A stretch of DNA of 64,000 nucleotides from Mangrovimicrobium sp048323675 (lineage in GTDB: Bacteria > Pseudomonadota > Gammaproteobacteria > Pseudomonadales > Halieaceae), in NCBI RefSeq assembly GCF_048323675.1, contig NZ_JBLWFK010000002.1, forward strand, positions 682,001 to 746,000, in the 5' to 3' direction. This document shows, piece by piece, positions 1 through 7,972 of the stretch. Numbering within the stretch: position 1 is the stretch's first letter; each line of letters opens with the position of its first letter. Under the pieces are notes generated by a model, which had not been told where the DNA came from, made no database searches, and saw only the letters and a program-made list of their open reading frames with translations. A program made the position numbers and the translations under genes.

Positions 1-715
1 CAGCCAGCAGGCGGGCCAGCGAAAAGTCCTGCTCGAGCACCGCAATACCCAACTCCACCGACCAGCGCTCGACCAGCAGGCGCCGCCGGGTACCGAGGAT
101 ACCGCAGTCGCGCAGGGGTGGTGTGACCAGGGTCGCGGACTCCAGCATGAAGATATTCGCCGCACTGAGCGAGCGCACCTGGTCATTCAGGTCCAGCATC
201 ACCACCTCGTCGAGGCCCTGGGTGCGGGCTTCCGCTGCGGCCATCACCTGCTCCAGCCGGTTGAGGTGCTTGATACCCGCAAGCAGGGGCTGCACAGAAT
301 AGCGTATGTCACACAGCCCCACGTCAAGGGGCCGGGGCAACTCTGCAGAGGGCAGGTCCAGGGGGCTGGCACTGGCGATCACACGGGGAATGGCCAGTTC
401 CGGCGGCGCATAGCCGCGCGGGGCGCTGCCGCGGGTCAGGGTCAGGCGCAGGGCCGCGCAGTCCCAGGCTTCGCCGACAGCGGCCAACGCGGGCGCCAGG
501 CATGAGTGGACACCGGCAAGCGCATCCTGCGGAAACCCGAGGCGCCGGGCCCCCAGCGCCAGGCGCTCGAGATGCAGGTCGGCAAACAGGGGTATTCCGC
601 GCACCACCAGCAGGGTTTCGAACAGGCCGTCGCCGAAATCCAGCCCCCGGTCCGGCAGCGGCAGCGCGTTAGCCCGTTCTCCGTCGATCCAAATCGCGGG
701 CGTGGAGAGCGACAT
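1..715 (-). CDS. pabC: Aminodeoxychorismate lyase (PabC), 3' end cut by the window edge
   Basis: PabC is a PLP-dependent fold-IV enzyme that splits 4-amino-4-deoxychorismate into p-aminobenzoate and pyruvate for folate synthesis. I translated the reading frame by hand from the ATG at 715; it stays open to base 1, about 238 residues, so only the C-terminal part is missing (family about 270). Visible signatures are DRGLDFGDGLFET near residue 22 and GIKHLNRLEQVM near residue 140, which carries the PLP-binding lysine typical of the family. The ATG overlaps the fabF stop by one base (TGATG), implying translational coupling. pabC downstream of fabF is the standard gammaproteobacterial order. Confidence 0.93.
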   Translation of the reverse strand, partial: MSLSTPAIWIDGERANALPLPDRGLDFGDGLFETLLVVRGIPLFADLHLERLALGARRLGFPQDALAGVHSCLAPALAAVGEAWDCAALRLTLTRGSAPRGYAPPELAIPRVIASASPLDLPSAELPRPLDVGLCDIRYSVQPLLAGIKHLNRLEQVMAAAEARTQGLDEVVMLDLNDQVRSLSAANIFMLESATLVTPPLRDCGILGTRRRLLVERWSVELGIAVLEQDFSLARLLA

Positions 716-1956
716 CAGACCTGGCTGAATACCAGGGACCCGTTGGTTCCGCCGAAGCCGAAGGAGTTGGAAAGCACATTGCGAATGGGGCGTTCCTGGG
801 CGGTGTGCGGCACAAAATTCAGCGGCGCCGCGTTCTCGTCGACGTTGTCGAGATTGATCGTCGGCGGACAGACCTGGTCGCGCATCGCCAGTACTGAGAA
901 AATGGCTTCAACCGCACCGGCGGCGCCCAGCAGGTGGCCGATCATCGACTTGGTGGAACTCACCGCAACTTGCCCGGCGGCACTGCCCATAACCCGCGCC
1001 ACTGCGAGGCTTTCAGCCACGTCACCGGCATTGGTTGAGGTGCCGTGGGCATTGATGTATTGAATGTCGGAGGGGTCGACGCCGGAATCGCGAATTGCGC
1101 CACTCATGGAGAGCGCGGCACCGCGACCGTCAGCCGGCGGCAGGGTCATGTGGTAGGCGTCGCCACTCATACCGAAACCGGTGATTTCGGCGTAGATTTT
1201 AGCCCCGCGGGCTTTGGCCCCCTCGTATTCCTCGATCATCAGCACCCCGGCGCCTTCGCCGAGGACGAATCCGTCGCGGTCGCGATCCCAGGGACGGGAA
1301 GCCGCCTGCGGGTCGTCGTTGCGGGTCGACAGCGCACGCGCCGCGGCAAAGCCGCCGAGGCCGACCGGCGTAGTGGCCATTTCCGCACCGCCGACCAGCA
1401 TCGCATCGGCGTCGCCGAGGGCGATCAGGCGCGCGCCGAGGCCGATATTGTGGGTTCCGCTGGTGCAGGCCGTGACCATGGCAAGGTTGGGACCCTGCAG
1501 GTTATAGCGCACCGACAGGTTGCCGGAGATCATGTTGATAATGGAACCGGGCACGAAAAATGGTGAAATCCTGCGCGGCCCCGAGGTCTGCAGAATCTCC
1601 GCGTTTTTCTCGATCTGGCCTATGCCGCCGATGCCGGAGCCGATGGCGCAGCCGACGCGGGGGGCATTTTCCTCGGTAACGGTAAAACCGCTGTCCTCAA
1701 AGGCCTGGATACCCGCGGCCATGCCGAACTGCACGAAAGTGTCCATTTTTCGCGCTTCTTTCGGTTCGAGGTAGGGGGATACGTCAAAATCCCGCACGCT
1801 GGCGGCAAAGCGTGTTGTATAGGCGGATGCATCGAAGAAATCGATGGGCGCCGCGCCGCTCTTGCCAGCCAGGATATTCTCCCAGGTCGTCGCGACGGTG
1901 TGCCCGATCGGACTGACCATACCCAGCCCGGTTACTACCACTCTTCTGCCTATCAA
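715..1956 (-). CDS. fabF: 3-oxoacyl-ACP synthase II (FabF)
   Basis: Condenses malonyl-ACP with acyl-ACP during fatty-acid elongation, in the cytoplasm. The 413-residue length is full for KAS II. The Cys-His-His triad is visible: Cys164 in TACTSGTHN, His304 in INAHGTSTNAGD and His341 in KSMIGHLLGAAGAVE, followed by the C-terminal GFGGTN loop. It lies downstream of acpP across a 102-base gap that holds a terminator-like hairpin, so fabF is probably expressed at a lower level than acpP by read-through. It is coupled to pabC by overlap. Identification is secure; KAS II rather than KAS I follows from gene position and sequence style. Confidence 0.97.
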   Translation of the reverse strand: MIGRRVVVTGLGMVSPIGHTVATTWENILAGKSGAAPIDFFDASAYTTRFAASVRDFDVSPYLEPKEARKMDTFVQFGMAAGIQAFEDSGFTVTEENAPRVGCAIGSGIGGIGQIEKNAEILQTSGPRRISPFFVPGSIINMISGNLSVRYNLQGPNLAMVTACTSGTHNIGLGARLIALGDADAMLVGGAEMATTPVGLGGFAAARALSTRNDDPQAASRPWDRDRDGFVLGEGAGVLMIEEYEGAKARGAKIYAEITGFGMSGDAYHMTLPPADGRGAALSMSGAIRDSGVDPSDIQYINAHGTSTNAGDVAESLAVARVMGSAAGQVAVSSTKSMIGHLLGAAGAVEAIFSVLAMRDQVCPPTINLDNVDENAAPLNFVPHTAQERPIRNVLSNSFGFGGTNGSLVFSQV

Positions 1957-1998
1957 CGCGTTGCCCTCTACAACTACAGGATTATTTTGGCGTGCCCC

Positions 1999-2039
1999 AA
2001 AAGAAGAAAAGCCGCTCTATCCAGAAAATAGAAACGGCT
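1999..2039 (-). terminator. Terminator/attenuator between acpP and fabF
   Basis: Read on the minus strand, AGCCG and TCTAT (2039-2028) pair with ATAGA and CGGCT (2020-2010) around a 7-base loop, with a small internal mismatch. A T-rich tract with the pattern TTTTCTTCTTTT follows (2010-1999). This has the form of an intrinsic terminator directly after acpP and would make fabF transcription depend on partial read-through. Confidence 0.6.
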
Positions 2040-2058
2040 CTACGTACGTCAGCTGAAA

Positions 2059-2295
2059 TCAGGCGAGGTTTTCGTTGATGTAGTTGATAGCCAGCTGAAC
2101 GGTGGTAATTTTTTCTGCTTCCTCGTCGGGGATTTCAGTTTCGAATTCCTCTTCAAGTGCCATTACCAGTTCTACCGTATCCAGAGAGTCGGCGCCAAGG
2201 TCCTCGACGAAGGAAGCCTCTGTAGACACTTCTTCCTCTTTTACACCAAGCTGTTCCGCGACGATTTTCTTAACGCGTTCTTCGATGCTGCTCAT
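2059..2295 (-). CDS. acpP: Acyl carrier protein
   Basis: Small acidic carrier protein that holds growing acyl chains on a 4'-phosphopantetheine arm. The 78-residue length is standard, and Ser37 in GADSLDTVELVM is the attachment site. The acidic helix II (ALEEEFETEIPDEEAEKI) that contacts the Fab enzymes is present. The ATG is preceded by an AGGAG-like ribosome binding site. It sits between fabG and fabF, with its own promoter-like element in the fabG-acpP gap and a terminator-like hairpin after it, consistent with the high expression typical of acpP. Confidence 0.98.
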   Translation of the reverse strand: MSSIEERVKKIVAEQLGVKEEEVSTEASFVEDLGADSLDTVELVMALEEEFETEIPDEEAEKITTVQLAINYINENLA

Positions 2296-2364
2296 GATTC
2301 TATGTCACTCCTGAGTTTAGTGCTGTATCAAACCGGTAAACCTGGTTTTACGGCCTGAGCCGGC

Positions 2365-2394
2365 ATTTTACTAGGTTTTGTTTGATTGTTAGAA
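2365..2394 (-). promoter_or_regulatory. Candidate sigma-70 promoter for acpP
   Basis: On the minus strand TTCTAA (2394-2389) lies 18 bases before TAAAAT (2370-2365), about 70 bases upstream of the acpP start, in an AT-rich stretch. The -10 is good and the -35 poor. An internal acpP promoter is known in E. coli; here it is a prediction. Confidence 0.4.
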
Positions 2395-2446
2395 GGTTTT
2401 TTTCCCGCTGAAGCGGCCAAACTGGCACCCCAATCATATCAGCGAA

Positions 2447-3190
2447 TCAGGACATGTACATGCCGCCGTTGATATGAATGGTTTCGCCCGTAATATAGCC
2501 CGCCGCGTCGCTGCACAGGAAGTTGACCACGGCCGCGACCTCCTCGGGCGCACCGAGCCTGCCCAGGGCGATCTGCCCGAGCATCAACTCGCGCTGCTGG
2601 TCGGACAATTCGCGGGTCATATCGGTATCGATAAACCCCGGCGCCACGCAGTTCACGGTGATCGAGCGCGAACCCAGTTCCCGCGCCAGCGCGCGGGAAA
2701 AACCCTCTGCGCCGGCCTTGGTGGCCGCGTAGTTGGCCTGCCCGGCATTGCCCATGGAACCGACCACTGAGGTTATGTTGACGATGCGTCCCCAACGGGC
2801 CTTGGTCATGCCCCGCAGGCAGGCCTTGCTGACCCGGTACAGGGCATTGAGGTTGGTGTCGATAACGTCATTCCACTCGTCGTTTTTCATCCGCATCATG
2901 ATGTTGTCGCGGGTGATACCGGCGTTGTTCACCAGCACCAGCGGCGCACCGAAGCGCTCGCCAATGGCGTCCAGCACCTCGCTGACAGATGCCTCATCGA
3001 CGACATTCAGGCGCATGCCGCAGCCGGGATTGCCCGCTGCGGCCAGGTAGGCGCTGATCGCCTCGGCGCCGGTGTCACTGGTCGCGGTACCGACCACCAC
3101 GAAGCCGGCGGCCGCCAGTTGTTCGGCGATGGCCTTGCCAATACCACGGCTCGCCCCGGTGACCAGGGCTACTTTTGCTGATTCGCTCAT
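2447..3190 (-). CDS. fabG: 3-oxoacyl-ACP reductase (FabG)
   Basis: NADPH-dependent short-chain reductase that reduces 3-oxoacyl-ACP in the first reduction of each elongation cycle. At 247 residues it is the usual FabG length. The cofactor motif TGASRGIGKA is at residues 11-20 and NNAG near 88-91. The catalytic Ser141, Tyr154 and Lys158 fall in TSVVGSMGNAGQANYAATK. The gene lies 27 bases after fabD on the same strand, so the two are likely co-transcribed. Many SDR enzymes resemble FabG, but the fab cluster context makes this the housekeeping copy. Confidence 0.97.
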   Translation of the reverse strand: MSESAKVALVTGASRGIGKAIAEQLAAAGFVVVGTATSDTGAEAISAYLAAAGNPGCGMRLNVVDEASVSEVLDAIGERFGAPLVLVNNAGITRDNIMMRMKNDEWNDVIDTNLNALYRVSKACLRGMTKARWGRIVNITSVVGSMGNAGQANYAATKAGAEGFSRALARELGSRSITVNCVAPGFIDTDMTRELSDQQRELMLGQIALGRLGAPEEVAAVVNFLCSDAAGYITGETIHINGGMYMS

Positions 3191-3217
3191 TCCCCTTCCC
3201 TACTCCTTATTGCTGAC

Positions 3218-4159
3218 TCAGGCAGTTTTCAATGCGTCGAGTGCCGCCGCAAGTTCGGCCGGCTCCTCGATGGCATAACACTCTATGGTCTTGTCGATCC
3301 GGCGCGCGAGGCCGCTCAGCACCTTGCCGGGGCCGCACTCGACGCTGTTCGTCACACCCCGCTCAAGCATGGTCTCTACACAACTGGTCCACTGTACCGG
3401 GCTGTAGATCTGCTGTACCAGCAATGCGCGAATCTTTTCCGGATCTTCCTCGGTACGGGCATGCACATTGTGTACCACCGGAATAGCGGGCGTGGCAATC
3501 GCAATGTCCGCTATCGCCTCGGCCAGTTTTTCACCGGCGGGTTGCATCAGTTCGGTATGGAAAGGCGCGCTTACCGGCAACGGCAGCGCCCGCTTGGCGC
3601 CCGCCGCCTTGAGCGCCTCGATGGCTGCGGCTACCGGCCCGCTGTGCCCGGCGATCACTACCTGGCCCGGGGAATTGAAGTTGACCGCGGCGACCACGCC
3701 GTCGGTTTCCTCGCAGATGCGGTTGATGGCGTCGTCATCGAGGCCGATGATCGCCGCCATGGCGCCCTCGCCCACCGGCACCGCAGTCTGCATGAACTGG
3801 CCGCGCTGGCGCACCAGCTTGACCGCGTCCGCGAAACCCAGCGCACCGGCGCAGACCAGCGCAGAGAACTCACCGAGGCTGTGCCCGCCCATCAGGCCGG
3901 GCAGCGGACCGCCCTCGGCCTGCCAGGCCCGCCACAGCGCCACTGACGAGGTCAGCAGGACTGGCTGGGTTGTCTCGGTCAGGTTCAGCGCTTCCTGTTC
4001 ACCGTTCTGGATCAGGTCCCAGATGTCGTAGCCGAGTGCCTCAGCGGCCTCCGCAAAGGTGTCGCGCACGGCAGCGTAACTGGCGTACGCAGCGGCGAGC
4101 ATGCCCACTTTCTGCGAGCCCTGGCCGGGGAAAACAAATGCTGTATTGCTGTCGGTCAT
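3218..4159 (-). CDS. fabD: Malonyl-CoA:ACP transacylase (FabD)
   Basis: Transfers malonyl from CoA to ACP to supply extender units for fatty-acid synthesis. The 313-residue protein carries FPGQGSQ near the start, the nucleophile motif GGHSLGEFSA with Ser94, and the partner His201 in SAPFHTELM. It is the first fab gene of this strand block, because the plsX and fabH genes that usually precede it are absent and a terminator-like hairpin lies upstream. It therefore needs a promoter in the 190-base gap at 4160-4349; none stands out there. Confidence 0.97.
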   Translation of the reverse strand: MTDSNTAFVFPGQGSQKVGMLAAAYASYAAVRDTFAEAAEALGYDIWDLIQNGEQEALNLTETTQPVLLTSSVALWRAWQAEGGPLPGLMGGHSLGEFSALVCAGALGFADAVKLVRQRGQFMQTAVPVGEGAMAAIIGLDDDAINRICEETDGVVAAVNFNSPGQVVIAGHSGPVAAAIEALKAAGAKRALPLPVSAPFHTELMQPAGEKLAEAIADIAIATPAIPVVHNVHARTEEDPEKIRALLVQQIYSPVQWTSCVETMLERGVTNSVECGPGKVLSGLARRIDKTIECYAIEEPAELAAALDALKTA

Positions 4160-4301
4160 TTTCGGTACACCTTATTGGAGGATCTATTGCCGAAAGTCTA
4201 GAGTTCACGCCGCCCCGACGCCAGACAAAATCAGGCCGTCGACCGCGCGGCGACAGGGCCGGCGATTCGGTGGGAGTCGTTTGGGGGTACTGCGGGGAGG
4301 A

Positions 4302-4329
4302 GAAATACGGGCGCCACCTGCGTGGCGCC
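4302..4329 (-). terminator. Terminator-like hairpin after rpmF
   Basis: GGCGCCAC pairs perfectly with GTGGCGCC (4329-4310 on the minus strand) around a 4-base loop, followed by the short T-rich run CGTATTTCT. It sits 20 bases after the rpmF stop and probably ends the yceD-rpmF transcript. The weak T-run leaves efficiency uncertain. Confidence 0.55.
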
Positions 4330-4349
4330 GCGAAGGATACGAGGAAGGA

Positions 4350-4532
4350 TCAGTCTTCCGCGCCTGTCTCTACGACCTTCTTGCCGCGATAGAAACCATC
4401 GGCGGTCACGTGGTGACGACGATGGGTTTCGCCAGAGGTCTGGTCAACGGACAGGGTGTTGCCGTTGAGAGAATCGTGGGCACGACGCATGCCGCGACGT
4501 GAACGGGTTTTCCGGTTTTGCTGAACTGCCAT
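4350..4532 (-). CDS. rpmF: 50S ribosomal protein L32
   Basis: Structural protein of the large ribosomal subunit. The 60-residue, highly basic sequence begins MAVQQNRKTRSRRGMRRAHD, the conserved L32 N-terminus, and continues with the HRRHH stretch. No zinc-binding CxxC pairs are present, so this is the cysteine-free form. It starts 2 bases after the yceD stop, giving the conserved yceD-rpmF pair. In most relatives plsX follows; here a hairpin and then fabD follow instead. Confidence 0.97.
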   Translation of the reverse strand: MAVQQNRKTRSRRGMRRAHDSLNGNTLSVDQTSGETHRRHHVTADGFYRGKKVVETGAED

Positions 4533-4534
4533 GA

Positions 4535-5074
4535 CTAACTCCTGGGTTCCTTATCCGGTTTTAACCGGGCCAGTACCTCGAAGGGGTTGGGGCGTTCGGG
4601 CGCCGCTTCCTCTTCAGGTTCCTGACCGGAGTAGCCGGACAGTATCTGTTTACAATCCTGTGTGTCGTGATAGCTGAAGGCCGGCAACATCAGGATCAAC
4701 TCCTCTTCGACCATGTCCCACAGCTTGCCACCCTCCTCCGGCACCACGATCGGGTCCAGGTGCTTCGGCAGGTGTTTGGCCTGCTCGTCGGTCCATACGA
4801 TACCGAGCGTCGTGTCACCGGACACCGTGAGCGGCATGGGCCCGAGGCAGCGCTGACAGGCCACCGATACCTGGGCGGTAGCCGCAAGGGCTACGACCGG
4901 CCGGTTTTCCTCGTCGCGCGAGAAGTCCAACTGCACTTCGACCTGCCCCTCGTCACTGGCCAACAGGGACCGTAACTGGGGCAAATCGCGGACTTGCAAC
5001 ACGCCGCTGACACTCACGCCACGCGCTGCGGCCTTACGGACGTCCAGCGCATTCGGGAGGGGGTCGCTCAACAT
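4535..5074 (-). CDS. yceD: YceD/DUF177 family protein, 23S rRNA accumulation factor
   Basis: YceD (DUF177) proteins are linked to 23S rRNA accumulation and ribosome assembly and are almost always paired with rpmF. The 179-residue protein has the conserved CQRCLGP motif near residue 86 and a conserved cysteine in the later YHDTQDCKQ segment. The N-terminus (MLSDPLPNALDVRKAAARGV) matches the usual family start, supporting the ATG at 5074. A consensus promoter lies so close upstream that transcription would begin within a few bases of this ATG. Confidence 0.92.
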   Translation of the reverse strand: MLSDPLPNALDVRKAAARGVSVSGVLQVRDLPQLRSLLASDEGQVEVQLDFSRDEENRPVVALAATAQVSVACQRCLGPMPLTVSGDTTLGIVWTDEQAKHLPKHLDPIVVPEEGGKLWDMVEEELILMLPAFSYHDTQDCKQILSGYSGQEPEEEAAPERPNPFEVLARLKPDKEPRS

Positions 5075-5082
5075 AGGCGCGC

Positions 5083-5111
5083 ATCATAGTGAGAGGTCCA
5101 CCCTTTGTCAA
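5083..5111 (-). promoter_or_regulatory. Consensus sigma-70 promoter for yceD-rpmF
   Basis: On the minus strand TTGACA (5111-5106), a 17-base spacer and TATGAT (5088-5083) form a near-perfect sigma-70 promoter. A start site 6-8 bases after the -10 would fall at about 5075-5077, only 1-3 bases before the yceD ATG at 5074, leaving essentially no leader. Confidence 0.8.
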
Positions 5112-5172
5112 AGAAATTTCTATAGAATACAAGCAGTTCGCCCACTTATTCACATTCCCTGGCAAATTGACG

Positions 5173-5766
5173 ATGACATTGATCCTGGCGTCCACCTCGC
5201 GCTACCGAAAATCGCTGTTACAGCGCCTGCAAATTCCCTTCGAATGCCGCTCCCCGGAGGTCGACGAGAGCCCCCTGCCCGGCGAGCCCGCGGAGGCGCT
5301 GGCCCTGCGCCTGGCCGGCGCCAAGGCCTCCGCCATTGCCTCGCAGGCCCCGGAAGCATGGGTGCTCGGCAGCGACCAGGTAGCAGTGGTAGACGGTGAA
5401 GTTCTGGGCAAGCCGGGCAACTTCGAACGCGCCTTCGCCCAGTTGCAGTCGAGCAGCGGCAGGGAAGCCCGCTTCCTGACCGGGGTCGCCCTGCACCGCC
5501 ACCGGACCGGCGAGGCCTATGCCGCGCTCCACAGCACCACTGTGCGCTTTCGCGATCTCTCCGCCGCGGACATCGAACATTACCTGCGCGCCGAGGCGCC
5601 CTGGGACTGCGCCGGCAGTTTCAAGTGCGAGGGACTGGGCATCGCCCTGTTCGAGGCCATCCACAGTGACGACCCGACCGGCCTCGAAGGCCTGCCGCTG
5701 ATCACCACCTGCCGCCTGCTGCGCCAGGCGGGCATCGACCCGCTGGCCCCTGCGGCAGCAAACTAG
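5173..5766 (+). CDS. Maf-family nucleotide pyrophosphatase (YceF type)
   Basis: Maf/YceF proteins hydrolyse non-canonical or methylated nucleoside triphosphates; YceF of E. coli prefers 7-methyl-GTP. The 197-residue protein opens with the family signature LASTSRYRKSLLQRL and contains the DESPLPGE segment and the GSDQVAV motif. The ATG at 5173 is chosen because the conserved N-terminus begins there; the frame extends upstream but without family resemblance. It is divergent from yceD, as in E. coli, which supports the YceF subgroup. Its stop codon interlocks with that of the convergent phosphatase in a shared CTAG (5763-5766). Confidence 0.9.
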   Translation: MTLILASTSRYRKSLLQRLQIPFECRSPEVDESPLPGEPAEALALRLAGAKASAIASQAPEAWVLGSDQVAVVDGEVLGKPGNFERAFAQLQSSSGREARFLTGVALHRHRTGEAYAALHSTTVRFRDLSAADIEHYLRAEAPWDCAGSFKCEGLGIALFEAIHSDDPTGLEGLPLITTCRLLRQAGIDPLAPAAAN

Positions 5767-6404
5767 CGGGAGAGGATCGCCAGGTCCAGCAATTCGGGCA
5801 GGCTGTCGACCACCACCAGCGGATTGTGGGCCAGCAGGCGCTCCCGCTCATGGGCGCCGAAACTGACCCCGACCGAGGCAATCCCGGCATTGGCCGCCAT
5901 CTCCAGGTCGTATTCGGTATCACCCACCATGATCACCTCGGCCGGATCGAGCTGTCGCTCCTCAATGATTTCCAGCAGCATCAGGGGGTCGGGCTTGGAG
6001 CGGGTCTCATCCGCGCAGCGGCTGGTATCGAAAAAACTGCCCATATCCAGCGCTCCGAGCACCCGGTCGAGCCCGCGCCGGCTCTTGCCAGTGGCCACCG
6101 CCAGGCCGAGGCCGCGCCCCCTGAGCGCGTTCAGTGTTTGCAGCGCCCCGGGAAACAGGCGCGGCCGGCCCGTGTCATTGGCCACGTAATGCCCCGAGTA
6201 GACCCGCGCGATCTCCTGCCGCAATTCAAGCGGCTGGGAGGGAAACAGCACCTCGATCGCCTGGGGCAGGCCGAGCCCGATAATGTTGGCGGCGGCGGCC
6301 TCCGAGGGCGGCTCCAGGCCGATCTCCAGCGCCGCGGAGCGCACGCTGGCCACGATTTGCGCGACCGAGTCGCACAGGGTTCCATCCCAGTCAAATATAA
6401 CCAT
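5763..6404 (-). CDS. HAD-IA hydrolase, phosphoglycolate phosphatase-like
   Basis: HAD-superfamily phosphatase of 213 residues. Motif I is FDWDGTLCDS with nucleophile Asp5 and acid/base Asp7, motif II is the Thr of ATGKSRRG, motif III is the Lys of KPDPLMLL, and motif IV is VGDTEYDLEMA. An alpha-helical cap lies between motifs I and II, as in Gph/PGMB-type enzymes. It starts 7 bases after the rluC stop, so it is likely translated from the rluC transcript; relatives also keep an HAD gene beside rluC. The substrate cannot be assigned; phosphoglycolate or another small phosphomonoester is possible. Confidence 0.85.
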   Translation of the reverse strand: MVIFDWDGTLCDSVAQIVASVRSAALEIGLEPPSEAAAANIIGLGLPQAIEVLFPSQPLELRQEIARVYSGHYVANDTGRPRLFPGALQTLNALRGRGLGLAVATGKSRRGLDRVLGALDMGSFFDTSRCADETRSKPDPLMLLEIIEERQLDPAEVIMVGDTEYDLEMAANAGIASVGVSFGAHERERLLAHNPLVVVDSLPELLDLAILSR

Positions 6405-6411
6405 ATATTAA

Positions 6412-7362
6412 TTACTTACGAAGTCTTTGGAGAATTTCGTTTAACTCGTCATCGAGGGGTGCCTGAAGCTCCAGGCGGCCGCTTTCGGGCAGTTTCAGGG
6501 ACAGCCGGGCCGCGTGCAGGAACAGGCGCCTCAACCCGAGCTGCTTGCACAATACCTCCCCCTCCCGGGAGCCGTACTTGTCGTCGCCGAGCAGCGGATA
6601 GCCCGCGTGCAGGGCGTGCACCCGGATCTGGTGGGTGCGGCCAGTCACCGGCTTGGCCTCCACCAGGGTGGCACCCTTGAAGCGCTCGACCACACTGAAC
6701 TCGGTCACCGAACGCTTGCCTTCGCGGTCCACCCGCACCATGCGCTCACCGGACTTCAATACGTTCTTCTGCAGTGGTGCCTCGACCCGCGACAGCGCCT
6801 TCGGCCAGCTACCCTGCACCAGCGCGAGGTAGCGCTTGTCCACCTCGTCGCCGCGCAGCTGCCGGTGCAGCTCCCGCAGCAGCGCGGGCTTGCGGGCGAT
6901 CAGGATCAGCCCGGAGGTGTCGCGATCCAGCCGGTGCACCAGCTCGAGGTAGCGATCCTGCGGGCGCATCTGTCGCAGGCACTCGATCAGGCCGTAGTTC
7001 AGGCCGCTGCCCCCGTGCACCGCCAGCCCCGAGGGCTTGTTGACGACCAGCAGCGACTTGTCCTCATAGACGATGCCGGCCTCGACGCGCCCGACCCACT
7101 GACGGGAAACCACCGGCGCCTCGGTCGGCGCCGGGGTCCGCAGGGGCGGCAGGCGCACGTTATCGCCCGCCTCCAGGCGGTAATCGGGCTTCACGCGCCC
7201 CTTGTTGACGCGAATCTCGCCCTTGCGCAGGGCCTTGTACAGCCGCGTGCGCGGCACGCCCTTGAGCTCGCGCAGGAGAAAATTGTCGAGTCGCTGTCCG
7301 GCGGAGTCTTCATCGACCGCCAGATGCCTGACCCCTTGTCTGGCACTTTCAGTTTCTGTCAT
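6412..7362 (-). CDS. rluC: 23S rRNA pseudouridine synthase RluC
   Basis: RluC converts uridines 955, 2504 and 2580 of 23S rRNA to pseudouridine. The 316-residue protein has an N-terminal S4 RNA-binding domain (about 20-75) and an RluA-type catalytic domain with HRLDRDTSG, in which Asp146 is the expected nucleophile; later segments include VTGRTHQIRVHA. It is divergent from rne across a 610-base intergenic region, the conserved arrangement of this pair, which separates it from paralogs RluA and RluD. The C-terminus has no extra domain. Confidence 0.93.
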   Translation of the reverse strand: MTETESARQGVRHLAVDEDSAGQRLDNFLLRELKGVPRTRLYKALRKGEIRVNKGRVKPDYRLEAGDNVRLPPLRTPAPTEAPVVSRQWVGRVEAGIVYEDKSLLVVNKPSGLAVHGGSGLNYGLIECLRQMRPQDRYLELVHRLDRDTSGLILIARKPALLRELHRQLRGDEVDKRYLALVQGSWPKALSRVEAPLQKNVLKSGERMVRVDREGKRSVTEFSVVERFKGATLVEAKPVTGRTHQIRVHALHAGYPLLGDDKYGSREGEVLCKQLGLRRLFLHAARLSLKLPESGRLELQAPLDDELNEILQRLRK

Positions 7363-7404
7363 AAATTACGGAATTCGTTTAACTTTCTTTAAACATACTG
7401 GTAG

Positions 7405-7410
7405 TATACT
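7405..7410 (+). promoter_or_regulatory. Candidate -10 element for rne
   Basis: TATACT lies in an AT-rich patch early in the rluC-rne gap, with only poor -35 matches (CTTTCT 16 bases upstream). If used, it gives an rne leader of roughly 555 nucleotides. Other promoters further downstream cannot be excluded. Confidence 0.35.
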
Positions 7411-7972
7411 CCGGCGTGTGGCTGTACCCACCGGGCAAAATGCCGCGGCGAGGTAACTTCCAGCGACTGGCGACGATTGGGCCTGCCGAAACAATTGCAA
7501 GGTACCGCCAGCCAAACCACACGCTCAGGCGCTGATTCGAAAGGCACTGCGGGCACATCCCCAACGGGCGAGTCCCCCACCAACACCTCTACGCGATCAG
7601 CATTGTAACTAACCGGGCAGCAGAATCTGCCGGGACACCGAATCAGAATGTGACTTTTCTGTGGTGTCGCCCTCTCCAGGTGCGGCGACACTACCAAAAA
7701 GGCGGAATGCGCACCATTCCCCCTTCATCCAGCAACCGGCAAAGTACCGCCGAAGTGCTGGAGATTGATGCCAATACGCATCGACAAAGTGCACCTGGAT
7801 GCCGGGAGGCGCGATTTTCGCGACAGGCGCCGGACACCAGCCCACAACTACCCGGGCTTCCGAAGGCCTCGCCCTCGCCCACTCCCGTTGGCCCCGCTCC
7901 TGATATGGGGCCACGCATAGTACTGATTCCTGCCCCGCCAGGCCTGACCGCCCTCAGGTTTATGGCACATTT
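7411..7972 (+). other. Long rne leader region
   Basis: No convincing gene lies in this stretch; ATG-headed frames here are short and family-less. Long structured leaders upstream of rne are known from enterobacteria, where RNase E cleaves its own leader to limit synthesis. The clearest structure seen is an 8-bp stem at 7664-7671 with 7684-7691 (GTGTCGCC with GGCGACAC) around a 12-base loop. The rne ATG at 7973 follows AT-rich sequence without a strong Shine-Dalgarno match. Confidence 0.5.
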
